64,000 nt of DNA from Ricinus communis (GCF_019578655.1 NC_063265.1:2762501-2826500), one strand, 5' to 3'. Positions 34,565 to 48,270 are shown, counted from the first letter of the stretch. A program made the numbers and translations. Notes: generated by a model from the sequence alone, not told the origin.

Positions 34565-35735
34565 AACACCCATCAATACTTCATTTAAAACTAAAGAAAT
34601 TATAAACTCAATTTGAGTTTCTCTTGATTTGGATAAAATCATTAAAATAAAAAAAGAAACGTATAAAATTTAATTTCATCACATTTTTATGATAATTTTA
34701 GAAAAGGACATATTGGGTAATAATTTCATCATTTTAAAATTCATTTTATTAGCCCATCATACAGATAACAAATTATCTAAGTTCATTCAATTGACCCATA
34801 TTTATCATTTCCTTACTAACTTAAACTCTAATTTGGACCTCTTCTTTTTATTATTAAAAGTGCCACCTGTTTAAAAGAAAAATCAAAATCCCTTCACGTT
34901 GAAGTTAAACATGACTTGTCATATTGTGTTATCTTCATTCTTAAAATTTAATAGATAAAATTATAATCGATATAACAATATTATATTATTTAAAATATAA
35001 AAAATTAAAATATTAAAATATACAAGTCTCACAAACTTAGAGAATCAGTAAAAAAATCTGTCATAATCTTTTCCAGTAAGTCATTTGACTGGTGCACAAA
35101 TAGACAAGATATATTTTAGTATTTGTACCATTTAAGATTTTAAAATAACTAATTAAAATAATTAAAAAATATAAAATTGAGAATTTAATTAATAATTAGA
35201 TTTTAGAACAAGTATATTTTTGTTGTTAATTTTCCTAGTAAAATAATAAAAATAAGATTCTGACCCTTTATATCAGTAACCTGCCTCTCTCTACTGCTAA
35301 TCTGTTTTCCTTTTTAAAGAAAATCGACAATTGTATCAAACAACTGGACGAATCTCAACCAACTCATACTGTCGCGTTTACTTGTCCTGCGTTTTGTAAG
35401 CCGTCGATATTTCCAAGGATTTTGGACTGCAACTTTCTGATCTCAAACCTCTTTAAATTACGGAAATGCCCTTTCTATTGTGTAGTATCCTGTCTAGCTT
35501 TTGAGTACAAACATTTTTTTGAATTTAATTTTATTAATATTGATATTTGAATATAAATTATTAATTGTTTATTTTTAAAATATTAAAATTAAAATTCTGA
35601 TGTTAAAATATTAAATTAAAAATTAAAATTTCATATTCTTTTAAAATATAATTTTATCTCAAAATATTAATTAATCTATATAAATATTTTATCAACTCCA
35701 ATTTAAAATATAATTTTTCATTCATAACATTAATC

Positions 35736-35774
<39 letters not shown>

Positions 35775-37860
35775 TATAATTTTGAAAAACACAATCTATC
35801 AGTAAATTTTATTAGTATAATTATTATTAAAAATATGTAATATATTATAAAATTTTAAATTAAAATAAAAATATTCTTTTCGATTGCCGGATGCTCCTCA
35901 TGATTCATTTTTTATATAAATATAATAGATTATAAAAATAATTTAATTTTATTAAAAACTATTGATTTAACATAGAATTCTTAGTAAATTTGTCTGCTTT
36001 CACTAGCTGTATTTTCATCATTCATATTATAAATAAAATTGAATAATATATATGTATGTAAATATAATGTTAAAGAAATATATAAAATACAAATTCAATA
36101 TGGGTTGATTCCCAATTAAAATAAAATAAAAAGGAAAGTAGCAGATTAGAAATTCACCAAACTCAATCCTTGATTTTCGTTTTAAAAATATTAATGTGAT
36201 TTGCATTGGAGAAAAAGTCATATACCCATGAGTCGTTGTATTTTTCTTTATTGGAAAAGAAATGGACGAAGACCAAACAACTGCTAAATTATTGACATTT
36301 TAACTAACACATCTTTGACCAAATACTATCATATGATTCAGTGTATGGTAGGCACGCACCAGATGTCCGTGTAAACACCAACCAAATCATTCCGTACGTT
36401 TGACTAAATAATCTAATAAGAAAAGATATTTATAATAACTGGAACATAAAATTGAAAAACCTAAGTGCATAATTTTAAAAAAGAGGAATGCAATTATATA
36501 ATGGAGTATTTTAAAGACAAATATAGTTTGATTTTTTGATATTTTTTTAATAAAATAAATACTCGGTCATTGTTTTTAGTAAAAATAAGTATTTTTTATT
36601 TAAATTCTTGAGTCATAAGAATTTAATTATTTTTACTTTTATCAACTATTATTTTAGTATTATTTATATTTAAATCTAATATTATTATTTGGCTATTATA
36701 TTATAGTGAATAAGTTATTGTTATGAGGAGTTGCAATTAAACAATCAAACAACTATGTTAGTAGCTATTCATTTCTAGACATAGACTTATAAATATGATT
36801 AAAATAATTAATTATTGATAAAAAAATGCTAAACATCTTACTAGTTTTTTATTAATAAAATCACATATTTTTTATTTAATATATAAAAGATTATCACAAA
36901 ATAAAATCACAACTTATATTTTATATTCTTTTAATTATAATCGATTTTTTTAATTAATATAATTTATGAATAAAAAATTATTAAATATCACAAATATTGA
37001 TTTATTAAATTTAAAGGTTGAGAATTGCAAAACAGCATAAAATTAGTATATTTAAAGTAATATATTTAATAAATTATTATATAAAAAATGATTATTATAA
37101 AAATGTAAATTAAATGCTTAGTTTTTCAATAAATGACTACTATTGAATAATTATGCTCTAATTATGTTCTAAAATAATTTTATAATAATTATACTTGTTT
37201 GATAAAAAATATAATTTTCATTTCAGTTATTTCTTTAAGTGGGTATTAAAAAACTCGCTTTATATTTAATTTCAAAGAAATCCTTTTATTTATTAGCTTT
37301 TAAAATTTTAAATCTATTGCTAACATAAATATTAAAAAAATATTAACACTACTCTTAATTAAAATTTATTTATTTATAAATAAATTTATATAATTTTTGT
37401 GTTATTAATAATTATCGAATTTATTTTAAAAAAACTGATATAGTATCTAAATGATTTATATAAATACAAAAACTACATATATAAATAAAATAAAATTAGT
37501 TTTATAAAATGATGTTTTACTTATTTTATTAAGATTTAATGTAGTAATAATAATCTTAATATTTTTAGAAATTATAATTTTAAATAAATTTTTTGTTTAA
37601 AGTAAACATATAAGTTCTAAAATTATAATCTAAATTTTATAGAATTATTTATTTTAATGAAATGATAATAGTAAAATATTAATATATAAGTAATTAATAT
37701 TCTAAAAATATTTTTTTAATATTTAATGAATATAATATTAACTTTCAAGATTTGCTAATTATTAAATAATAAAAACATTTATTTATTTCATTAAATAAAT
37801 TATTTTTTAAAATATTTTTTTGTTAATATAATTGTTAATCTGTTTTTCTTCTGAAAGAAA
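34565..37860. other. AT-rich intergenic DNA
   Basis: No gene recognised on either strand. A more complex patch at about 35260-35510 and another at about 36330-36410 have balanced composition but no coding frame that I can name. A (TA)n tract lies at about 35739-35771. Confidence 0.5.
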
Positions 37861-37875
37861 TTTAGCAATCTATTA

Positions 37876-38295
37876 AAATATAAAATATAAGTGGCTTCGC
37901 TCGTTTGCATTTTCCAACTAACCAATACTCGCCATGATTCGCCTCCTGACGCCTCTTTCAACGGCTCTAGTCGCAGTAGTACAGTTAAGAGAATGGCAAG
38001 TTTCGTAATTCCAGTGAACTACAGCCCCAATTTATCACGAAACATTCAGTTCAAATCTAACAACAGCTACATCCCTCTGTCTCTGTCTTTCTCTCTCTCC
38101 ATCTTCCCATAAAGTCGAGAAAACGAACGAGAGTAGCCCAGAGCCAAGAACAAGAATATCTTGAATAGAGACAGTCAGCTCCATCTCTCTCTCTCTCTCT
38201 CTGCAAATTGCAAGCTTCATTCATTCTTTTCTCTCCCTATAACTCTTCCTCTCCTCATTTTTCTTTTTTGTATTTCAAGGCCAAATAAAGGAGCC
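37876..38295 (+). promoter_or_regulatory. Probable core promoter and 5' leader of farnesyl diphosphate synthase
   Basis: An A/T-rich TATAAAATATAAG-like stretch at about 37878-37891 ends abruptly in balanced sequence, and a pyrimidine-rich leader follows with CT microsatellites (about 38086-38100 and 38184-38202) typical of plant 5' UTRs. The ATG at 38296 sits in a good context (GAGCCATGGCG). The transcription start is inferred, not seen. Confidence 0.4.
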
Positions 38296-38946
38296 ATGGC
38301 GGATCTGAAGTCAACGTTCTTGAATGTCTATTCTATTCTCAAGAAACAGCTTCTTGAAGACCCGGCTTTTGAATGGACTCCTGATTCCCGTGAATGGGTT
38401 AACCGGGTACTTCGCGTTTTCTTTCTTTCTCCATTTTTTCTTCTTCTTCTTTAAACTAATTTCTCGTTGTTTGTTTTTTGGGTTCTTTCTGCTTCAATTG
38501 TTATGTGTTTCAGAACTCCAAGTTTCATTCTCTCTCTTGAGAGGAAATGGAAAATGCCGATTCTTTATTTTTTCTTTTAATTTTTTTGTTCTATTTTGCA
38601 TTTCTGAATATGTGGAAGCTGTAGTGCAAACATGAAAGTTAAACTGAGTATGCATGATTTATATATGTGAAGCCCTGATTGTTAGATTGGTAAGTTGAGA
38701 CTCTGTGTGCGAATAAGAGCTTGATCTAAAATGGGAATTTTTTAAATTATGCCAAAACTAGCAAATTGCCAAAAAGAAGAAAAGAAACAGACACACATAG
38801 TTTTGCCAGCTGGGATAATTATTATTGTGTACTCTGTTGTTCCCCGTTGCTGGCTTTCCTTTTTATCTTGGACATTTTTCACCTTCCAGAAATGTTAAGC
38901 CAATTTGCTTTTATTATTTACTTATGTATTTATATATATACATATT

Positions 38947-38991
<45 letters not shown>

Positions 38992-41900
38992 TATTATTTC
39001 TTTTCAATTCTTTCCTCCCTAAGCAATTCCCTCCTTTTCTTAGCTGTGTTTTCCATATCTATCTTTCTTTTCATGTTTCCTCTTTTTTTTTTTTTTAACT
39101 AAGAACTCTATTGATCCTTCAGAATATGCATAGATGTAAAAAAGAGAAAAAGAAAAGAAAAGCTTTGAGAATGCTATTTTACATCTTGCATCATCATTAT
39201 GAAACTTGTGTCCAAAAGTAAGTAGTTCTGTTGTATGTTTAGTAGTTCTGTTGTATGTTTATCATTTCTAACCAATGACTGCCCAATTTGTTCTGAAGTT
39301 GAATAACCATTGTAGATACTGAGTGAGTGACATCCTTAATATTACTCCAAACTTTTACCCATTTTGATGATTAAAGAGTATCTATCAAAGGGCCCCTGGG
39401 TGCAATTGCATTGAATTTGAATAAATGTATAAACAATCCCGTGCAACTTGCACTCAAATGTTTATAACCACATGAATCAACATCTGTAAAACTAATTTTA
39501 GAGAAAATAACAATGTTTCCAGCTGTTTGCAAGAATAAAGAGACGTTTTGTCAACAGCTCCAGCTGTTTCTTCCCTCTTGTGAAAAAATAATGAGAAGAA
39601 TCAACAAAAATGTTCTCTTCTTTTTTCCTTGATTAGAAAATAATTTCTTTGAGTGCACAGCTTACTTTACGTGATCCTCACCACTGAATAAGCGTAATTG
39701 ATGAAACATTTCAGCTGTGCTGCTTCAAAGAATGCATCTTTTTTCTTTTTTTGTACTAATGGTAGTAGTTTAATTCTTGCCCATGTAGCAGTCGTTGGAA
39801 TGTTCATTCTAGAAATCCACCAAGGTTTAGGCTGTAGAGGATTATAGCCCTTTGGTTACTTTAATTCATTGCTTTGCAGTCAATTAGTATTAAAGAATTG
39901 AGTGGGGATTGTTGAACAACAAAAAGGAGAATGGTAAGAATGGCTTAAGAGGGTTTCGCACTACTAGACTTATCCACAAGTTTAACATAATTGAAAAGAT
40001 AATGTAGGTTAGATAGTGTGCTATCTGCATATGCTATTGAGGCAGATTTACTACTTATGAAGTCTACAATTTGTGAGACTATATTTGTTGAAAATGGTTA
40101 ATGCAAATCTTGTATCAGCATGAGCTTTTCAACTGCAATACTATATGTTCTGCTCTATTTGCAGTACAATGGTTAGTTTAGATAATTTAATAGAGAGTTT
40201 CTTAAATTGAAGAGCTCATATTCACAAGTCAAAGAGACATCAGTGTTACTGAGGTTGCAAATAAAGATTGGGCTGAATTAGCCAACAGGCATTTATGGGA
40301 AACCATATTAAAGGCCATCCAACTAAGATTGTGGGTTCTGGTTAGGTAGATAATAAGCTAGAAGACAAGGTTGGATCTGAGTTCATGAAGTATGGCACAG
40401 TTGGTCACATTCTCATATTTGAGGTAAAAGAACCAAACTTCCTCGGTGATTAGTCGGTCAGAATATTTTGTGCAGTTTGGGAGGTCAAAAGAAACAACAA
40501 AAAGCACCAAATAATCTTGATGGTTGTTTCTTCGGAGATGATATGGTTCATGCAGCATTCTATGGTGACGAGAAGTTCAGTAAGAATGAAACTGGCTCCT
40601 TGACCATGTGAAATCCCTGGTTTTGACGGATGTTCAATAGCTTGCTTAAGTTTTCTCCATTAATGGTCACTGAGAAACTTATGTGGGACTATTGTGTGGG
40701 TTCTCGGTTGATAAATGTGGAGAATCAAGCTGTTTGTAAGTAGATTTAAGTTAGGCTGGATCAAAACTTTTTGCCGAAGTTCTAACAGTAATAACCAGTA
40801 GTTCCATGAGTGAATTGTTACAATTATATGAACAAAAGAACATTTTTCTTTATCCAAGAAATTATTTTTTCCTGGTTTTTGCCCTTAAACACGGTTGATA
40901 ATGAGTTTTTCTGAGTGCATGTGCACAGTTAATGAAATTTATGCAGTTTACTCTTTCATTTTCTGACTTTTGAATGCTCTACTTTGCTGCAGATGTTGGA
41001 CTACAATGTGCCTGGAGGTATTAATTGAATACTTATACGTCAACATAATGATGAAATTTATCTCAAGCCTTTAGCATTCATTAATGTGCTTCTGAAACTT
41101 TTGTTGTGAGGGAAATGGAAAGCACTTAATAAAGAGTTGATCATTATGAAATAGTACTGATTGTAATTCATTGTCTTCTCCACAGGGAAGCTGAATAGGG
41201 GGCTCTCTGTGATTGATAGCTACCAATTGTTGAAAGAAGGACAGGAATTAACTGAAGAAGAAATCTTTCTTGCAAGTGCTCTTGGTTGGTGTATTGAGTG
41301 GGTATGGCGATGGGAATCTCTGCTCTTCTCTCTTTATCTTATTTGATAAAGTATCCAATATTTGAACTACCATTTTTCTGTTGCAAAGTTGTCTTATTTC
41401 TCTGTTATATTAAATTTGCAGCTTCAAGCTTATTTTCTTGTCCTTGATGACATTATGGATGGCTCTCATACAAGACGTGGTCAGCCTTGTTGGTTTAGGG
41501 TACCCAAGGTATGTTCATGAGCTTGTCTTTTTCCACAACCATTTAAGGTTTCTGTTGCTGGTCAAAAAATGAACTTTATTGAATTGTATTTTGCAGGTTG
41601 GTATGATTGCAGCAAATGATGGGGTTTTACTTCGAAATCATATTCCCAGGATTCTCAAGAACCACTTTCGAGGGAAGGCATACTACGTAGATCTTCTAGA
41701 TTTGTTTAATGAGGTAACCGACTTGCTGATTGTACAAGTGCCTTTTGATCAAGAAATTAGCATAATGTTCTATGCTGTGCTTACATAGGTCGAGTTCCAA
41801 ACAGCCTCAGGACAGATGATAGATTTGATCACAACACTAGAAGGAGAAAAGGATTTATCCAAATACACTTTGTCACTGTAAGCGAAACTTTGCCATATTT

Positions 41901-44155
41901 CTAATCCTACTCATTCTGTAAGTGAAACTTTGCCATATATATAATCGTACTTATTAAAATATTCAGAAATTTAAAATATAAAAAATTAAGATTGTGGGAG
42001 AAGTATGAATACCTTTCAGATTTTCACGCAATTTCATTAATATCTTAACTATATTTTTTCATTTCTATATCATGCATGAATTAACTATTGAGTTAGCTGG
42101 CTGCGTGTGTATACTAACTGCTATCAGATGCCTCAAAATGCTATGTTAATTGATTATGAAAAGGTTGGAGTTTCCAACAATTTCAGTTAGCGTAGTGGAT
42201 GGTGTAGATAAACCTAAAAGTATCTATTAACTTGAATTATTTTTCAAGTAATTGGAATAGGTAGAACTTAACCTTACTGTTAACTTGTCTACCTTCCTAA
42301 CCTGAAGCTGTTTGTTGACTATCATGTTGGTTGGAATTTTACAGTCACCGGCGAATTGTTCAGTACAAAACTGCCTACTACTCATTTTACCTTCCTGTGA
42401 GTATGAGCAATCTGATTTATTTGGATTCATCTCTATATGAAGCAATCTTAAAATAGTATCTATTCAGTGATTGAGAATTCACCATTTCCAATGAAAACTT
42501 AAACCCTTAGGTTGCTTGTGCATTGCTCATGGCGGGTGAGAATCTGGATGACCATATTGATGTAAAGAACATTCTTGTGGATATGGGAATCTACTTCCAA
42601 GTACAGGTGATTTTTGACACTAGACCATAAAAAGTTTCCTGAATTGCATTCTATTATTTTTAAAAATAGAGGACTTGATTAGCTTAATAAAGTAAAGTTT
42701 TCTAGTGAGAGAAAAAGGTCATACTCTTATTGTCTGAGGACGTATTCCTATTGTTTGAGGACACTGTTTATTTTAGGTGATGGAATTCTTCATTAGTGCT
42801 GATTTTCTACTTTTTTTTCCTCTCTTTGTAGGATGATTATTTGGATTGCTTTGGTGATCCCAAGACAATTGGTAAGGTGAGTCAAGTGCAAGATGTATGA
42901 TAGTGGAACTATGATTTGTATGTGCTATAATATATGTATTTATAAAAGTATGGACGGGAAACAGAACATGTTAATGGACAAAAAGTTATAGTTTTAAGTA
43001 TGATATTTTCTTGAGAAAAAGGACTAATTTATTTAAAAACCTAAACCCATATTGTAATTTTTTACTTTTATATAATCCTACATATATACAAATCCTATAA
43101 AAATATGTAATGTTTATCATTCTAATTAACTAACAAAGGTGTAGATTTGTTCAAAGGCTACCCCAAGTTTTGATATGGGAAAAGATTTTTTCTTTTTTAA
43201 TTTTTACTTCTATTCTGTTGCTGCTACTTCATTTTTTATTTAAATTTTTTCTTAAGAGCTCCTTTGGTCTTGCGTTAATGAGCACACTATTGCATAAAAA
43301 TCTTTCTACAACTCTTTACCACAAAACTGCAAACTTGAACAAATCATCCTATAATGGCACCTTTAGTGCAAGTGTTCTTTAAAATGCCTATAAGAAAATA
43401 ACATTGCTTTTACTTTTTAATTTAGTTAATCTTCTGAAGAAAAGTGCGTGGAAGGGTGGGGAAGGAGGGGAACCAGAACAACTAGTTTCTTTTTGTCAAA
43501 ATGGAGTGTTCTTACTTGTATCTTTTAATGAAAATCAGATAGGAACAGATATTGAAGATTTTAAGTGCTCTTGGCTGGTGGTAAAGGCTTTGGAACTTTG
43601 CAATGATGAACAAAAGAAAGTGTTACATGTAAGAGCAATGCATTCTGTATACGCTCTCTTCTACTTGTCTGATTCATAATAACTTATTGTTAGTGAATTT
43701 CCCCCCTCAGGAAAACTATGGCAAAGCTGACCCGGAGTGTGTAACAAAGGTGAAAGTCCTTTACAACGAGCTGAATCTTCAGGTCTGATGCTTGATCTTA
43801 TATTATGTGTCATTTACTAATTCAATATTATCAAGACATGCCTGCAACACTTCTATTTTTAAGCACCGTCTGCCAAAATTTGATTCATTATTAATGCACA
43901 GAATATGTTTATATAACCCGGGGCAAAAAAAATAAAGGAATGTGTTCATGTACAAATGATGCTTTAATAGAGTATTGAAATATGCTTTAGTAGAGTATCT
44001 GTAAATTCTTAATTTTAATCTATTAGGGGGTATTTACCGACTATGAGAACAAAAGCTATGAGAAACTAGTAACCTCCATTGAAGCTCATCCTAGCAAGGC
44101 AGTGCAAGCAGTGTTGAAGTCTTTCCTGGCAAAAATTTACAAGAGACAGAAATAA
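38296..44155 (+). CDS. FPS: Farnesyl diphosphate synthase
   Basis: Makes the C15 precursor of sterols, triterpenes, sesquiterpenes and prenyl groups by condensing IPP with DMAPP and then GPP, normally in the cytosol. Twelve in-phase exons: 38296-38406, 40993-41017, 41186-41301, 41422-41508, 41597-41713, 41789-41877, 42345-42396, 42511-42606, 42832-42876, 43539-43628, 43711-43782 and 44027-44155, giving 342 aa, the exact usual plant length. The first Asp-rich motif DDIMD is residues 93-97 and the second, DDYLD, is 232-236. Tyr88 and Phe89, five and four residues before the first motif, are the bulky pair that limits chain length to C15. The C-terminus KIYKRQK is the canonical end. No organelle transit peptide is present. 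Residue 98 is Gly ([12 protein letters not shown]), where I recall mostly Ser, Asp or Asn. Intron 1 is 2.6 kb and carries a splicing-factor pseudogene. Intron 6 starts with a duplicated donor. The coding region is intact. Confidence 0.97.
38951..38980. repeat. (CA)n microsatellite in FPS intron 1
   Basis: About 15 uninterrupted CA units flanked by TA runs, inside the first intron of FPS. Confidence 0.95.
39220..39260. repeat. 20-base tandem duplication in FPS intron 1
   Basis: AGTAGTTCTGTTGTATGTTT occurs twice in a row. It is noncoding and probably a replication slippage event. Confidence 0.9.
40331..40625 (+). pseudogene. DRT111/SFPS (SPF45-like splicing factor) C-terminal RRM fragment, broken
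   Basis: Within FPS intron 1, sense strand. The translation reads [27 protein letters not shown], then [12 protein letters not shown], then after a stop SVRIF. After a one-base loss comes [11 protein letters not shown], after a one-base gain [10 protein letters not shown], then [14 protein letters not shown]. These phrases match, in order, the U2AF-homology-type RRM at the C-terminus of plant DRT111/SFPS proteins (GPGEVDDELEDEVGSEC-KYGTV, EPNFP--EAVRIFVQF, LDGR-FGGR, FYDEEKFSKNELAP). At least two in-frame stops and several frameshifts make it dead. No introns interrupt the match, which suggests a processed (retrotransposed) copy. The 5' part is missing or too decayed to see. The parent gene is not in this window. 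Confidence 0.75.
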
Positions 44156-46559
44156 TAAAAAAAAGGCGGTCAAAGGTTGGATCGTGCGAATAATGCTAGT
44201 TTGTTTTCGAGTTGTATCTGTATCGGTCTAATTGAGGATGATGATTATTGATTTGCTTGTAGCATATTGTTGAACAGTAGATACTGTGATTATTTTTGCT
44301 TGTCAGGAAATTGAATGAATGGTTTTTATCATCAATAAGATTCAAGCCATTTCATCAATCATCTTGTTGAGCACATATGGCACTTCCGTATTTGCATGAT
44401 CAGTTAACTTGGCAAAAATCCAGCACCAGAATTGCAATTTATTTATGAGACATCAGTGTTGATTAATATTTTGATGGGGATGTATCAGAACTATGGGCTG
44501 CATTGAATCTAAAGAACTTTCGTAAAGTGGCTGTTTGTTGTAGGTTAAGTTCATGATGTTAATGTCCTTCTTTATGGATGACAAACAGATAGTTGGCAGC
44601 TTACCTAACATGCACAGGTCCAGGAAGGCTCTAGAAATTCATTAACTGTAATGAAATTTAGTATTCAAGAGCTTCATGCCCAAATGGACACCCAAGTAAA
44701 AGGCTTGAAATTTCTACTTGGAGATTTGAGGTTTGAATTCCACAAGACAAGACTTGAAAAGGCTTATGGAAGAAAAGAGAAACCATTAGAAGCTACAATT
44801 CCTAGGATGGTTTCAGAATATAAAAGTTCAATAAAAAAACATAATATACTTTACATTAGACCACTCACTTTCTGGGTGGATTAAAATATTATTAAAATAA
44901 TATTAAATAATTTTAATAATTTATTCATATAAATATTAATAAAATATTAAAATATTAGATAACTATATATCATGAATTATCACTTATTAAGTTTTATTAT
45001 AATTGGTCTTCTATGGGTCATTGGAAATTTCAGTATTTGGCATTCTTTGGTTCAGTACCATTTTTATTTAAATAAAATATCCAAAAGAAATTAAAAAAAA
45101 ATTAAAAATTTAAATTTGCATTATTAAAAATGAAGGAGATAATAATATGGATAAATTGATGAAGATTTTAATTGAATTATTAAAAGAATATATATATTAA
45201 AAAAATACACAAATATCCTTAAAGAATAGAAAAAGTTTATGTGAGAAAAAAAGTTATATTAAAATATGTGATAAAAATTTTAAAAATTATATATCAAAAT
45301 ATACAAAAATGACTTTAGAAAATTAAAAAAAATACATTTAGAAAATATTGTAAATGTCTCTTAAAATGCTCTTTGTATATAAAGAATATATTGATTTGAA
45401 TTTAACTAACCTAGCATAGAAAAAGTAAAAGATAAAGATAAAGATCAATTTATTTGTTTATAGAAAAATAAATCTATTACAAACATAAAAATAAATAAAA
45501 AATTGAGTTGAAGAAGATGACGGTAGCTTGTGAATAAAATAAAATAAAATAAATAGTAAAAATAGAAAATTAATAAATAAAATATGAGAATTAAGAGTTT
45601 TTATTTTCCTATTTGTTAAACAAATAAAATATATAAAATATATATAAAAAATGCTAAGCTTTTCCATGGATTTCTGTGTGGTAAAATTTTATGACATATG
45701 GCATATTTATAAGAATATTAACTTATAAATATTCATACAAAAAATTAATGTAATATGGTATTTTTTATTTATTTAAATATAAAATTATTATATTCTTAAA
45801 ATGTTTATAATAAGTATATAATTAGTAAAGGTACTCTATATTAACAACAAATCTTATTATCTTACTAATAAAATATATGTTTATATTCGTATATATTTAT
45901 ATATATAAATAAAAAATTAATAAAATAGTAAAAGAATAGGAATTTATATTTTGTTCATTAAAATAGTTAAAAGAAATTTATAACATATTAAAGAATTTAT
46001 TAGTTCAATATAATAAATAAAAAAATTAATCTATATATATATGATATCAAAAAATAAAAAATAAATAAATAGTAAAAGTTCTAACAATCTTATTTATTAA
46101 AAATAAATATTATATATATATATATATAAAAATTATTAAAAAAATTTAAACTATTACTGAAATCAATAACACTTAGTCCCACCCTTTCTTTAAATTTCAT
46201 TTGATTCTATTTATAACATTTGGAAGACTAAAAGGTGTATGTTTGAGTTAATAATACCTACTTTGAGGTGCCAATAAATTAACAAATATACTATTTTCTT
46301 TGATGAATTATAAGAATTTCTTTTTTAGCAATAGAATAATAAGAACCTGCAGATGTAAAATGAAAAAACCTTTAATTATCTATTTTTCTTAAAGCAATTT
46401 TTGAGACTAAGAAAAAAATAAATTTTCTTTCATAAAAATTTTGTTTATAATAAAATACTTAAAATGAGAGCCAAATACTTTTTAACTTACATCAGTATTC
46501 TTTATAACAAGTTTGACTTCAACTTTTAAACATGAAGCCACATTTATGATTAAATGGTT
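44156..46559. other. FPS 3' flank, then AT-rich intergenic DNA
   Basis: The first 200 bases are the likely FPS 3' UTR. A 77-codon frame at 44651-44884 has ordinary-looking composition (KFSIQELHAQMDTQ start) but matches nothing I know and is not called. The rest is AT-rich noncoding sequence. Confidence 0.5.
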
Positions 46560-46810
46560 CATAAGAGTACATGAAAGGATGCGTAGGCCCGACCTTACTT
46601 GAACAGATCTGCTCTATAGGCCTGTGCCCGCCTGTCTTCTTTATCACAAACGAAACATTACCGGAATTCAAGTCTGGTGGATGAAGCAAGACCGTCCGAT
46701 CAGAGCGTGATTAACGGTTTGATCGTCTTTAGGGGACCTCTGAGCGATAGAGGAGCGTGCCTGGTGGGCTCTTAACTTTGCTCGGTTAAATCAGATTTCC
46801 ACCTGACATG
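46560..46810. other. Isolated GC-richer island of unknown origin
   Basis: About 250 bases of balanced composition in an AT-rich desert, with words such as GTAGGCCCGACCTTACTTG, GACCGTCCGATCAGAGCG and TCTTTAGGGGACCTCTGAGC. No long frame on either strand. It is probably a terminus or fragment of a mobile element. I could not find a partner copy in this window. Confidence 0.35.
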
Positions 46811-48270
46811 CTTCAATATTTTCTTTAGGATTCTTTCATAAATGTGACACATAAAATATCTGTAAAAAGTTTAATAATAAAAATATCTAAAAATAAAATT
46901 CTATTTACAGAAATATTCTAAAAACGGAATTTTTGTTTATAAAATTACCGGATTTAATTTTTACAGATAAAAAAAATATATTTTAAAAGAAAAGTGTATA
47001 CGTTCAGTGTATTTTCAGATGATAAGTTTAAAATGTATTAATTTTTATAAATATTATTATATTTTATTTTATTCTATGATATTATGATAAATAAATAAAT
47101 ATTAAAAGATATTTTTTAATTTAAAAATTTAGAGACATGTTATATCTGAAGAATTAGATAAAATGCTACAAGATAAAAATATATTTTGAAGAAAAAAATA
47201 TATGTTTGATATACTTTTAATGTAAATAACAGTAAAAAGTACTAAAAATAATATATACTAAGTATACATTAGATATTTCAATTTTTTCTAAATGAAATAA
47301 AATACAAATTAAAAAAAATGAATGATAAAAGGTACACATTTGCTAAATAATAAAATGAAACTAAATTTAATTCAAATATTCAACATCAAATGATATGTAT
47401 TTATTAAAATATAGTATACGTTAACTATCTATAGAATATTTAAAATTAATTTTAAAAAAATAAAAAAGATGAAAAAGTAAAGAATGAACACTTCTAAAAG
47501 TAGGAGGAATATTTTTTTTAAAAAAAATTGAGGATTTCTTATAGTTATTTAAAAAAATGGATTAATAGTGAAATTTACTCTATTTTTCTTTCGAAAGTTA
47601 ACATCTAATACATAATAAAAATGATTTCAGAGAATTAGTTATAATTTTATTTTTGAAGATTGTGGTTAGACTTGATAAAAGAAAGGATTAATTCCTTATT
47701 AAAAATTCAGTAAAAATATAGTATCGTGGAAGGTAAAAAAAAAAAAAAAATAAATACGAGAATAACAAACAAAAAGGTAATTTAAAAAAATTAAAAAACA
47801 AATATATATCAATTTTTTTTTACAAAGAGTCATCCTATAAAATAAGATTCTAATAGCCTTTTTATTTTTTAAATGTAAAAATAAATATAAAATAAAGAAC
47901 TAAATCAAATAAATAAAGGGTACTCTCCACTTACCCTTTATTTGATTTTAATAATGCATTTTAAATTTCTATGCACCAAATTAACAAGAAAAAAAAAGAA
48001 AAATTTAAATAATCAAATACCTACATAGAAAAAGTTGAATATAGAGCAGAATATAAAGAGTTTATTTTTTATATTTAAATAATTTTCTTAAAAATATATT
48101 TTATTATAGAAATAATATTTTTAAAATAAAGACACGATTGGAAATGATATAGAATAAGGTTGAGTTTGCCCCTCCAACTTTTTAGAAAAGATCAATTCCC
48201 TTTGTCTTTTTTTTTTTAATTCAAATTAGTCCAAAATTTTACCTTTTTTTTTTTAGATCAATTTGCCAAA
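46811..48270. other. AT-rich intergenic DNA
   Basis: No gene or structured element recognised. A phrase at 48148-48195 ('TTTGCCC-TC-AACTT-TTAGAAAAGATCAA') recurs at about 59878-59920 downstream of the C2-GRAM gene, so it belongs to a dispersed repeat. Confidence 0.45.

Noticed and set aside
43170..43679. Frames of 70 and 91 codons in FPS intron 9
   Set aside because: The second contains exon 10 in frame but starts in the intron; neither is a separate gene.
44651..44884. 77-codon frame downstream of FPS
   Set aside because: Plausible composition but no recognised family and no supporting signals.
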